Assembly: GCF_004363655.1 (NCBI RefSeq)
Contig: NZ_SNZH01000018.1
Span: forward strand, 1 to 64,000
Length of the DNA stretch: 64,000 nucleotides
From: Tahibacter aquaticus
Lineage (GTDB): Bacteria; Pseudomonadota; Gammaproteobacteria; Xanthomonadales; Rhodanobacteraceae
Direction: 5' to 3'
Made by a program: the position numbers and the translations under genes. This document shows positions 9,355 through 16,907 of the stretch, one piece after another. Numbering within the stretch: the first letter of the stretch is position 1; each line of letters begins with the position of its first letter. The notes beneath the pieces were generated by a model. It did no database searches. It had not been told where the DNA came from and worked only from the letters and a program-made list of their open reading frames with translations.

Positions 9355-9812
9355 CGGCGCGACTCCGGACTTTGCAGCGGCCCCAGGCGCAAATGGATGG
9401 TGGCCAGATAGATCTCGCGCAGGAATACCACCAGTCCGGCGATCAGGCAGATCAGGCCGAGTACGAACAAGGCCGCTGCCAGCAGCGAGACATCGATGCC
9501 GTACAGCGCGCCGGCAAACAGCACCACGATGACGCTGGCCACCAGCAGCGCACAGAAAGTGACCAGGCTGATGGACCAGTTCATCAGGCGCGCACGCCGC
9601 GACAGCTTGCGCAGCTCGTCCAGCAGTTCCGGATGACGTTCCAGCGACAGGTGTTCCAGCCGGTCTTCCTGGCGCCGGGCGCGGTCGACTACGCGGGCCA
9701 GGCGGCTGGTCAGCACGCCAAGCAGCGCGCCGACGCCGGTCAGCAGGAATACCGGCGCCACCGACAGCTGGATGACGTGTGAAATCTGGTCTATGGGTAC
9801 CGGCTGGGCCAT
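9351..9812 (-). CDS. DUF2721 family membrane protein
   Basis: A 153-residue inner-membrane protein with three predicted helices: one near the N-terminus (VAPVFLLTGVGALLGVLTSRL) and two after a charged cytoplasmic segment (RVVDRARRQEDRLEHL). This arrangement and the LARVVDRARRQEDRL block mark DUF2721; function is unknown. ATG 9812 is used because the longer frame would run into the neighbouring stress-protein gene. It is the first gene of a two-gene unit with the OsmC protein. Confidence 0.84.
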   Translation of the reverse strand: MAQPVPIDQISHVIQLSVAPVFLLTGVGALLGVLTSRLARVVDRARRQEDRLEHLSLERHPELLDELRKLSRRARLMNWSISLVTFCALLVASVIVVLFAGALYGIDVSLLAAALFVLGLICLIAGLVVFLREIYLATIHLRLGPLQSPESRR

Positions 9813-9825
9813 GGTCGTCGTATCG

Positions 9826-10650
9826 TCAGTGCGCCACGAACAGGGCGCGGTCGGCATGCTGGAACAGATGGCGGGTAACGCCGCCGACAATCAGCTCGGC
9901 CAGGCGCGAATGACCCCAGGCGCCCATCACGACCAGGTCGGCACCGGTCGCCCGCGCGGCGGCGAGCAGGCCCGCGCCGCGATCGGCCGGCGCGCTGTAA
10001 CTCTGGAATTGTGCGGCGATGCCGTGCGTGGCCAAGTGCCGGCGCAGATCGAAGCCGGGCAGCTGCAACAGGCCGCCGCCGTTGCCGCGGGTTTCGCCGT
10101 CCAGCACCGTCACGCTGTCGGCCTTGTGCAATATCGGCAGCGCGCCATGCACGGCGCGTATCGCCTCGCGGCTGCCGTTCCACAGAATGACGACGTTCTT
10201 GCCCAGCTCGCCCACGTCGGCGCTCTCGGGCACGACCAGCAGCGGCACGCCGGCGGCGAACGCGCTGCGCGAAACCAGGCCCCAGCCCAGCGGCGCATCC
10301 GGCTGCTGCTGTGGGCGCTCGATCACGATCAGGTCGCACCAGCGTGCGGCATAGGCGATCGCGTCGAGCGCATCGGACTGGGCCACCAGCCAGTCGCCGC
10401 GCGCACCGGCCGCGTCCAGCTGTTGCTGCCACCAGGGCTCGGCCACGCTGGCTTCGCGATAGTGGCGGTCGGATTCGTGCACCAGCACCGCGACGGTCTC
10501 CGGCGACGTAAAAGCAGCGGGTGGAATCGGCGCCACGTAGAGGCCGTGCAGGCAGGCATCGATGCGGCGGTGCAGTGCCAGTGCCGCACGCAAGGCCGGC
10601 GGGTTGCCCTGGTAGTGGCGCATATGTACAAGAATGTCGAGGCAGCGCAT
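9826..10650 (-). CDS. Universal stress protein (UspA family, double domain)
   Basis: A 274-residue protein long enough for two Usp folds. The second fold carries the ATP-binding signature GAWGHSRLAELIVGGVTRHLF (G-2x-G-9x-G type); the first ends in VSRSAFAAGVPLLVVPES and lacks the glycine loop. Usp proteins are cytoplasmic and respond to starvation or oxidative stress. The frame opens with GTG 10659, but ATG 10650 sits seven bases after AGGTG and is preferred. It is divergent from the secreted-protein gene at 10777. Confidence 0.86.
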   Translation of the reverse strand: MRCLDILVHMRHYQGNPPALRAALALHRRIDACLHGLYVAPIPPAAFTSPETVAVLVHESDRHYREASVAEPWWQQQLDAAGARGDWLVAQSDALDAIAYAARWCDLIVIERPQQQPDAPLGWGLVSRSAFAAGVPLLVVPESADVGELGKNVVILWNGSREAIRAVHGALPILHKADSVTVLDGETRGNGGGLLQLPGFDLRRHLATHGIAAQFQSYSAPADRGAGLLAAARATGADLVVMGAWGHSRLAELIVGGVTRHLFQHADRALFVAH

Positions 10651-10776
10651 CGGGATCACCTCTCCTGGACGTAGTGCGGAATAGCTTACAGCGCCGGGCG
10701 AGTTGGCCGCATGGCAGCGCGCTGCGGGCGGAATCGTTGCATGATAGTGGGACAGGGCCTAATCGGGAGTTCAGCC

Positions 10777-11211
10777 ATGAAGAAATCGATCGGTGTACTG
10801 GGTCTGGGACTGTTGCTGGGCTTCATTGCGAATGGTGCCTCGGCTGCATCCATCGACTGCGAGCTCAGATTCAACATGTCCGGCTGGTCGGCCTTCTACA
10901 AGACCGCCAGCGGCAGCGGCACCATCAGCTGCAACAACGGCCACAGTCTGAAAGTCAACATCCGCGCCAAGGGCGGCGGCCTCACCTTCGGCAAGCAGCG
11001 CATCAACGACGGCCGCGGAAAATTTTCCGAAGTGCACAATATCAAGGATCTGCTCGGCACCTATGCCAGCGGCGGCGCGCATGCAGGTGCCATCAAGTCT
11101 TCCGCGGCGAGCGTGGTGACCAAGGGCGATGTATCGCTGGCCCTGGCAGGAACCGGCGAAGGCATCGACATCGGCATCGATTTCGGCAAGTTCGTCATCA
11201 GCCGGCGCTGA
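10777..11211 (+). CDS. Secreted conserved hypothetical protein
   Basis: A 144-residue exported protein with a clean signal peptide (KKSIGVLGLGLLLGFIANGASA, cleavage after ASA). The mature part is small, glycine-rich and probably beta/amphipathic, with two cysteines (DCELRF and ISCNNG) that could pair. No family name was recognised; repeated short Gly/Ala segments at the end (ALAGTGEGIDIGIDFGKF) suggest a membrane- or lipid-associated protein, but this is a guess. Transcribed alone, with a terminator directly after it. Confidence 0.82.
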   Translation: MKKSIGVLGLGLLLGFIANGASAASIDCELRFNMSGWSAFYKTASGSGTISCNNGHSLKVNIRAKGGGLTFGKQRINDGRGKFSEVHNIKDLLGTYASGGAHAGAIKSSAASVVTKGDVSLALAGTGEGIDIGIDFGKFVISRR

Positions 11212-11219
11212 CGTTTCCC

Positions 11220-11258
11220 GGCGTGCAGCGCGCGTTGCGGCGCTGCACGCCTTTGCTT
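11220..11258 (+). terminator. Terminator after the secreted-protein gene
   Basis: A 12-bp perfect stem (GGCGTGCAGCGC 11220-11231 with 11240-11251, 8-nt loop) followed by TTTGCTT, eight bases past the stop codon. Confidence 0.8.
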
Positions 11259-11348
11259 ATGCCGACCGGTCGGGTTTTGCGTCATCTGTGTGAAGCATGC
11301 ACGGATTAGCCTCGCGGCGTTTCCCCGGCGTGTCGAGTAACGCAAGTC

Positions 11349-12683
11349 ATGAGTACCGCAACGCCCGGCCTTACCCGCGTGCCCAGCGGCACGTCGCGCA
11401 GTGCACTGGCAGCGTTGTTGCTGCCCGTGAAGCCGCTGACGCCACACTGCAGCGTCACCCAGGCCGGCGAGCACTTTCTCGATCCGGCCAATACCGCACT
11501 ACTGTCCCTGCCCATCGTCGACGCCGGCCGCGTGCTGGGCTGCATCACGCGCCACGAGCTGATGCTGCGCGTCTATATGCAGCCCTATGGGCGCGAACTG
11601 CACGGCCGCCGCGCGGTGACCACCATCATGGACGCGCGCCCGCTGACCTTGAGCCTGAACACGACCATCGAAGCCGCCGGCCAGCTGATCGGACAGAACC
11701 TGCGCCGGCCGATCACCGAAGATTTCGTCCTGCTCGACGACACCGGACGCTATGCCGGCATGGGCATCGTGCTGGACGTATTGAACGCGCTGGAGACCAA
11801 GGTCAGCCACAACACGCAGGAGCTGGAGCAAGCCTATCGCCGGCTCAAGGCGTCGCAGCATCGCCTGGTTCAATCGGAAAAGCTCGCCACGCTGGGCCAG
11901 CTGGTGGCCGGGCTGGCGCACGAAATCAACACGCCGCTGGGCTATGTGCAGAACAACCTCGGCATGACGCGCGACTTGCTCACGCCGGCGCTGAGCATGC
12001 TGCAGGCCGGTGCCCAGGTACTCGACGCGGCCCTGGCCGGTGATGCGGAAGAACTCGACCAGGGCCTGCAGCGCCTGGCCGACGCGCGCAACGACTGTGA
12101 TCCCGACCAGTTTGCCGACCTGATTGCGCTGCTCGACGACAGCCTGCACGGCGTCGCCCAGATCGGCGACCTGGTCGGCAATCTGAAAGACTTCTCCCGT
12201 GTCGATTCGGCGCATAGCGAAGGCGTCGACCTGCACGGCCTGATCGATTCGGCCCTGCGCATCGGCGGACATTTGTTGAAAAAGCGCAATGTGCAAGTGC
12301 AGTGCCGCTATGGCGAAGTGCCGTCGCTGCGCTGCGCGCCAGCGCAGATCAACCAGGTACTGCTGAACCTGATCGGCAATGCCGCCCAGGCCATAGAACA
12401 CGACCAGGGACTGCTCAGCATCCGCACGCAGAGCCTGGGCGGCTACGCCATGGTCGCAGTGCAGGACAACGGCCGCGGTATCGCGGCGGAAGTGCTGCCG
12501 CGCATCTTCGAGCCGTTCTTCACCACCAAGCCGGTAGGCCAGGGCACCGGACTGGGGCTGTCCATCTGCCAGCAGATCGTGCAGGCCCACGGCGGCCGCA
12601 TTGCCGCCACGTCGACACCCGGCGTCGGCACGCGCTTTGTCGTTGCCTTGCCGATTGCGCGCGATACGGCGGTGGCGCGATGA
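11349..12683 (+). CDS. CBS-domain sensor histidine kinase
   Basis: A 444-residue cytoplasmic histidine kinase. Residues 15-150 form a CBS-type ligand-sensing pair (LSLPIVDAGRVLGCITRHEL and FVLLDDTGRYAGMGIV), then a coiled coil leads to the H-box GLAHEINTPLGYVQNNL (His near residue 190) and the ATPase domain: N box NLIGNAAQAI, G1 DNGRGI, F box FEPFFTTK, G2 GTGLGLSI. No membrane segment, so the signal is internal, perhaps a nucleotide. Its stop overlaps the start of the double-receiver regulator (ATGA), making a cognate pair. Confidence 0.91.
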   Translation: MSTATPGLTRVPSGTSRSALAALLLPVKPLTPHCSVTQAGEHFLDPANTALLSLPIVDAGRVLGCITRHELMLRVYMQPYGRELHGRRAVTTIMDARPLTLSLNTTIEAAGQLIGQNLRRPITEDFVLLDDTGRYAGMGIVLDVLNALETKVSHNTQELEQAYRRLKASQHRLVQSEKLATLGQLVAGLAHEINTPLGYVQNNLGMTRDLLTPALSMLQAGAQVLDAALAGDAEELDQGLQRLADARNDCDPDQFADLIALLDDSLHGVAQIGDLVGNLKDFSRVDSAHSEGVDLHGLIDSALRIGGHLLKKRNVQVQCRYGEVPSLRCAPAQINQVLLNLIGNAAQAIEHDQGLLSIRTQSLGGYAMVAVQDNGRGIAAEVLPRIFEPFFTTKPVGQGTGLGLSICQQIVQAHGGRIAATSTPGVGTRFVVALPIARDTAVAR

Positions 12684-13603
12684 CGCCGGCCAAGCCCTGC
12701 GTCGTGCTGATCGACGACGAAGAACGCATCCTGCGCTCCCTGTCCATGCTGCTGCGCGGCCGCTACGACGTACTGGCCACGACCAATCCGGTCCAGGTAC
12801 TGGACTGGGTGCGGCAGCGGCCGGTGCATGTCGTCGTCAGCGACCAGCGCATGCCGACCATCAGCGGTGTCGACCTGCTGCGCCAGATCCGCGAACACTC
12901 GCCGCGCAGCATGCGCCTGCTGCTGACGGGTTACGCCGACCTGGCCGCGGTCGAAGCAGCGGTGAACGACGGCGAGATTTTCCGCTTCCTGGAAAAGCCC
13001 TGGGATGCGGCCAAGCTGCAGGAAATCGTCGCGCTGGCGGCCCAGATCGCCCAGGCCGATTTCGAGCGCGCCGATGCGGCGCCGGCCGTGCCCATTGCCG
13101 CCGCGACGACGCATTTCGGCGGCGTGCTGGTACTCGACGAAGACCCCGGCAGTGCCGCGCTGGTGCGCAGCCTGCTGCCGGCAAGCTGTCCGGTGGCGAC
13201 AGCCACCACCGTGGAAGCGGCAATGGCCCTGCTCGAAGCGCAGGAATACGCCGTGCTGGTGGCCGAATTGCGGCATAGCAGCGACGACGTGATCGCCGCG
13301 CTGAAACTGCTCAAGCAGGCCAGTCCGCGCACCCTGGCGGTGGCCTGTTCCAGCCTGCGCGACGGGCGCCTGCTGATCGACCTGATCAACCAGGGCCAGG
13401 TATTCCGCTTCCTGCCCAAGCCGCTGGGCAAGGAGCTGCTGCGCCGCGCCCTGCTGGCGGCGCTGGAACGGCATGGCGAGTTGCGCCACGAGCCGCATCG
13501 CCTGCGCCGGCACGTGGTCGAGGCGCCGCGCCAGGTCAGCCTGTCGGGCCGCGTGATGGACTATCTGCGGCGCATTCGCGACCAGGCCAAACTGCGCGCC
13601 TGA
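12680..13603 (+). CDS. Double-receiver response regulator
   Basis: A 307-residue protein made of two CheY-like receivers and a short basic tail. The first (residues 5-125) is complete: acidic DD11-12, phosphoacceptor Asp55 in VVSDQRMP, Thr83 in LLTGYAD, Lys106 in FLEKPW. The second (about 140-265) has Glu where the phosphoacceptor belongs (VAELRH) but keeps the FRFLPKP lysine; it may mimic the phosphorylated state. There is no DNA-binding or cyclase output, so it probably acts by protein contact. The ATG overlaps the kinase stop. Confidence 0.88.
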   Translation: MTPAKPCVVLIDDEERILRSLSMLLRGRYDVLATTNPVQVLDWVRQRPVHVVVSDQRMPTISGVDLLRQIREHSPRSMRLLLTGYADLAAVEAAVNDGEIFRFLEKPWDAAKLQEIVALAAQIAQADFERADAAPAVPIAAATTHFGGVLVLDEDPGSAALVRSLLPASCPVATATTVEAAMALLEAQEYAVLVAELRHSSDDVIAALKLLKQASPRTLAVACSSLRDGRLLIDLINQGQVFRFLPKPLGKELLRRALLAALERHGELRHEPHRLRRHVVEAPRQVSLSGRVMDYLRRIRDQAKLRA

Positions 13604-13640
13604 AAGCAGGCGTCCGCGCCGTTTTGCCGCTCCGCTTTGC

Positions 13641-13720
13641 GGTGCCATTCGCGGGCGCTCATCGCACCCTGCGGCGCCGCCAAGTGTCGGTAGGGCGCCA
13701 CGAACGCAGTGAATTTCGCC
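13641..13720. repeat. Inverted pair of a dispersed repeat (REP-like)
   Basis: Arm one (13641-13674, GGTGCCATTCGCGGGCGCTC then ATCGCACCCTGCGG) is matched, inverted and imperfectly, by arm two (13690-13720, GTAGGGCGCCACGAACGC then AGTGAATTTCGCC). A second inverted pair of the same sequence lies at 46820-46926. This looks like a REP/BIME-type intergenic element. The rest of the gap 13604-13958 shows nothing else recognisable. Confidence 0.75.
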
Positions 13721-13958
13721 GCGGCAACCGACAATAGCGGGCGCCGGGCCCCGTTTCGCCGCACTCAAACGAGCGTTGGGATTTTTGCCACGGCCTGCGC
13801 TAAGGTGGCCGGCGACGCGCGAGCCGGTGTGCAGACCGCCGCCCTGGCGAATTCCGCCCTGGCCGGCCTCGCGCCAATCGGTTTGTATGCCGCGTCCACC
13901 GCAGTCGTTCGGCTGGCCGCTGCCAAGGCCGACACCGTCCCCTTTCCGAGGAATCGCC

Positions 13959-14945
13959 ATGAAGAAAGCCGAATACGCCGAGCGCGGCCCGGTGCCGCAG
14001 GACGTCATCGCCGCGGTCGCGATGGAATTGCCGCCGCTGGCCGCCGGCCAGGTATTACTGGAAGTGCTGGCCGCGCCGATCAATCCCTCTGACGTGCTGA
14101 CCCTGACTGGCCTGTACGGCCTGTTGCCGCCGCTGCCCGCCATCGGCGGCAACGAAGGCGTGGGGCGCGTGGCGGAAACCGGCGAAGGCGTCGACGCGGG
14201 CTGGGTCGGCAAGACCGTGCTGCTGCCGCTGGGCTCCGGTACCTGGCGCACGCACCTGATTGCCGAGGCCAAGGGCCTGGTCGCGCTGCCCGATGGCGTG
14301 GACGTACAGCAGCTGGCCATGCTGTCGGTGAATCCGCCGACCGCGCTGCTGATGCTCAGCGAATTCGTCGATCTGCAGCCCGGCGACTGGGTGATCCAGA
14401 ACGCGGCGAATTCCGCCGTCGGCAGTTACCTGATCGGCATTGCCAAGGCGCGCGGGCTCAACCTGGTGAATATCGTGCGGCGCGAGTCGGCGGTGGAATC
14501 GGTACGCAAGGCCGGTGGCGAGAACGTGCTGGTCGACGGCGAAAAACTCGCCAAGCGTGTGGCCGAGGCCAGCGGCGGTGCAGCGATCAAGCTCGGCATC
14601 GATTCGGTCGGCGGCCCCGCCACCGACAACCTGGCGCGCTGCCTGGCGCAGGGCGCCACCCTGGTCAACTACGGCGCGATGAGCGGCGAGCCCTGCCATA
14701 TTTCGCCGGCGTCGTTCGTATTCCGCGACATCACCTTGCGCGGCTTCTGGCTATCGCCGTGGTACCGCAACGCCACGCCGCAGCGGCGCGCGGAAGTGTT
14801 CGGCGAAATCGGCCGGCTGATCGCCACGGGCCAGCTGCGTGCACCCGTGCAGGCGACCTATCGGCTGGAAGACATCAAACAGGCCGTTGCCGCCGCGGCC
14901 GCGGGCGAACGCGACGGCAAGATCCTTGTGCTGCCGAATGAATAA
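13959..14945 (+). CDS. MDR-family enoyl thioester/quinone reductase
   Basis: A 328-residue zinc-free medium-chain dehydrogenase/reductase, closest to the MECR/ETR (trans-2-enoyl reductase) group: LAAPINPSDVLTLTGLYG, PAIGGNEGVGRV, and the NADPH region GDWVIQNAANSAVGSYLIG with AKARGLNLVNIVRR. No catalytic zinc ligands are visible. It could reduce enoyl thioesters or quinones with NADPH in the cytoplasm; the two cannot be separated here. ATG 13959 has GAGGAA upstream; the frame is open further 5' but has no comparable site. Confidence 0.87.
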   Translation: MKKAEYAERGPVPQDVIAAVAMELPPLAAGQVLLEVLAAPINPSDVLTLTGLYGLLPPLPAIGGNEGVGRVAETGEGVDAGWVGKTVLLPLGSGTWRTHLIAEAKGLVALPDGVDVQQLAMLSVNPPTALLMLSEFVDLQPGDWVIQNAANSAVGSYLIGIAKARGLNLVNIVRRESAVESVRKAGGENVLVDGEKLAKRVAEASGGAAIKLGIDSVGGPATDNLARCLAQGATLVNYGAMSGEPCHISPASFVFRDITLRGFWLSPWYRNATPQRRAEVFGEIGRLIATGQLRAPVQATYRLEDIKQAVAAAAAGERDGKILVLPNE

Positions 14946-14948
14946 GGC

Positions 14949-14983
14949 AAAAAAGCCATGTCCCCAGCGCGCGGGGACATGGC
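14949..14983 (-). terminator. Terminator of the DUF885 gene
   Basis: On the minus strand an 11-bp perfect stem (14983-14973 with 14965-14955, 7-nt loop) is followed by TTTTTTGCC (14954 downwards). It lies 13 bases past the DUF885 stop codon and just after the convergent reductase gene. Confidence 0.87.
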
Positions 14984-14995
14984 GCCTGACAAGCG

Positions 14996-16744
14996 TTACT
15001 TACGCGACGGAATGAATTCCTTCTCCACCGCCTGGTCGAGCAGATCCGGCGGCAGCAGGCCCTGGCCGATGACAAAATCGTTGAAGGCCATGCGGTCGAA
15101 CTTCGGCCCCAGCGTGATCTCGGTCTTGGCGCGCAATTCCATCAGGCGCGTATAGCCGTAGAAATAGCTGGTGGCCTGGCCTGGCGCGCGGAAGGTGTAG
15201 CGGTCGACTTCCTGCGAGGCCATGCCCTGAGACAGGCCAACCTCGTCGGTCAGCACCTGGTGCGCGCGCTGCTTGTCGATCAGGCCGAGGTTGAGCATGG
15301 GGTCGAGAATCGCCCGTGCCGCCCGCTGCAGGCGTGCCTGCAGCGCGAACAGCTGGCCTTCCAGCGGTTCGTACGGCTTGGTTTCGGCTTCTGCATACAA
15401 CGCCCAGCCTTCCACATTCACACTATTGAACGCGAAGATGCTGCGCGCGACCGACACGCCGCGCTCCACCATGGCGGTGAACTGCAGTTCATGCCCCGGG
15501 CGGCCTTCGTGCGCGGTCAGGGTCCAGGTCGAGCCTTTGTGGCTGAAGTCGTCGTAGGCCTCGGCCTTGCCGCCGGCGCCGGGATTGCCGGCCGTCAGCA
15601 CGAAGGTACCGCGCTCGCCCTTGTTGCCGATCAGCGGCGGCGGGTCCATGTGCGGCGCCGGCTGTGCTGCGGTTTCCGCCGGCGAGGCCACGCGCATCAG
15701 CATGGCGCGCTCGGGCAGGGTGATGATGCGTTCGCGGCGGATGATCTCCTCGATCTTGCCGATCACCTCGTGATAGGTCGCCTCGACCTGCTCCGGCGCG
15801 ATCTGTTCCTGCTTCAGCACCTTCATCACGGCGCGGTAGTCGCTGTCGGGCAGTTTGCGCTGCGCGGCAATCAGGCTGGCGATGGCCTGCATCTCGTTGC
15901 GGATTTCCGCATACGACAGGCGCGCCTTCTGCATCAGCTGTTCCGGCGGAATATCCAGGCCGACGTTCTTCAGATTGTCGGCGTACAGGTCGCGCGGCAG
16001 GCGGAAGTCTTCGCGCGCGCGCGGCAGCACCGTGGCCTTGAGCCAGTCGTTGTAGTCGTTGAGCTGCGCTTCCAGCTTGTCCAGCGCCTTGTCCGCGTCC
16101 TTGATCTTGTACTTCGCATACAGGTCGCGCAGGCCCTTCACATATTGCGGTGTACTGGTAATGCCTTTTTCCACTTGTGCCTTGACCGGGCCGAGCAGGC
16201 CCGGCTTGTCGGCGACCTCGGCGAAGCGCGCCTTGGCCAGTTCGGTCACCGGCGTGTAGCCCGCTTCCAGGCCGACGTAGCGCTTGAGGCGGACCAGTGC
16301 GGCAGCGCGGCGCTTGGCCGGTACCTCGTCGTCGAGCAGGCCGAATTCACCCTGGAAAATGGCCTGGCCGACGTCGATGTACGGCAGCAGGTATTTTTCG
16401 TTGATCTGGCTGGAATCGATCTGCTGCTGCGCGGCTTCGATCATGATGTCCAGGTCTTGCAGTACACGCGCGTCCTGTTCGCCGCTGCGCTTGCCCTGCA
16501 ATTGGCTTTTGGCAGCGGCGGCGGCGGCGCGGAAACGCTCGTTGGTGCCGGGTTTCAGGTCGAACACGCCCTCGTCGTAGCCGGGCACGCCCAGGCTGCT
16601 GGCAGATTCGGGACTGAAATCGGCCAGCACTTTCAGCAGCGGCTGGGCATTGGCATTGCTGCGCGCCACCCAATCCTCGGCGGCGACAGCGGGCAGGGCG
16701 AGCGCGAACAGGCAAGCGGCGGCGATTCGGCGCAGACGTGACAT
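14996..16744 (-). CDS. DUF885 family exported metallopeptidase-like protein
   Basis: A 582-residue protein with a signal peptide (RRIAAACLFALALPAVAA). The DUF885 hallmark HEGRPGHELQFTAMVERG (near residue 420) gives His-Glu and His ligands arranged as in M32/M3-like zinc peptidases, with a later EGWALYAEAE glutamate. GERGTFVLTAGNPG precedes it. The function is presumed peptidase, in the periplasm; no substrate is known. ATG 16744 has a strong GGAGGAAG site; the longer upstream frame crosses into the divergent VIT-VWA gene and is rejected. Confidence 0.88.
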   Translation of the reverse strand: MSRLRRIAAACLFALALPAVAAEDWVARSNANAQPLLKVLADFSPESASSLGVPGYDEGVFDLKPGTNERFRAAAAAAKSQLQGKRSGEQDARVLQDLDIMIEAAQQQIDSSQINEKYLLPYIDVGQAIFQGEFGLLDDEVPAKRRAAALVRLKRYVGLEAGYTPVTELAKARFAEVADKPGLLGPVKAQVEKGITSTPQYVKGLRDLYAKYKIKDADKALDKLEAQLNDYNDWLKATVLPRAREDFRLPRDLYADNLKNVGLDIPPEQLMQKARLSYAEIRNEMQAIASLIAAQRKLPDSDYRAVMKVLKQEQIAPEQVEATYHEVIGKIEEIIRRERIITLPERAMLMRVASPAETAAQPAPHMDPPPLIGNKGERGTFVLTAGNPGAGGKAEAYDDFSHKGSTWTLTAHEGRPGHELQFTAMVERGVSVARSIFAFNSVNVEGWALYAEAETKPYEPLEGQLFALQARLQRAARAILDPMLNLGLIDKQRAHQVLTDEVGLSQGMASQEVDRYTFRAPGQATSYFYGYTRLMELRAKTEITLGPKFDRMAFNDFVIGQGLLPPDLLDQAVEKEFIPSRK

Positions 16745-16907
16745 GGACTTCCTCCGGTAAGAGCACGCAGTGTCGCGCGCTGCTGCCTTGGATAAATGTG
16801 CCGGAGGTCGCGACGATGTTGAGCGCTGCCCACGTCTACTAGCCCGATAGTCATGCCGGCGCATTCGCAGCCGGCCATTGCTGAGCCAAACCGATGGGGG
16901 AAAGGTC

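Noticed and set aside
12443-14320. 625-residue antisense frame across the histidine kinase/regulator genes
   Set aside because: It runs opposite to two clear genes in GC-rich DNA, has an Arg/Gln/His-rich composition without domains, and lacks a ribosome binding site; it is a codon-bias shadow.
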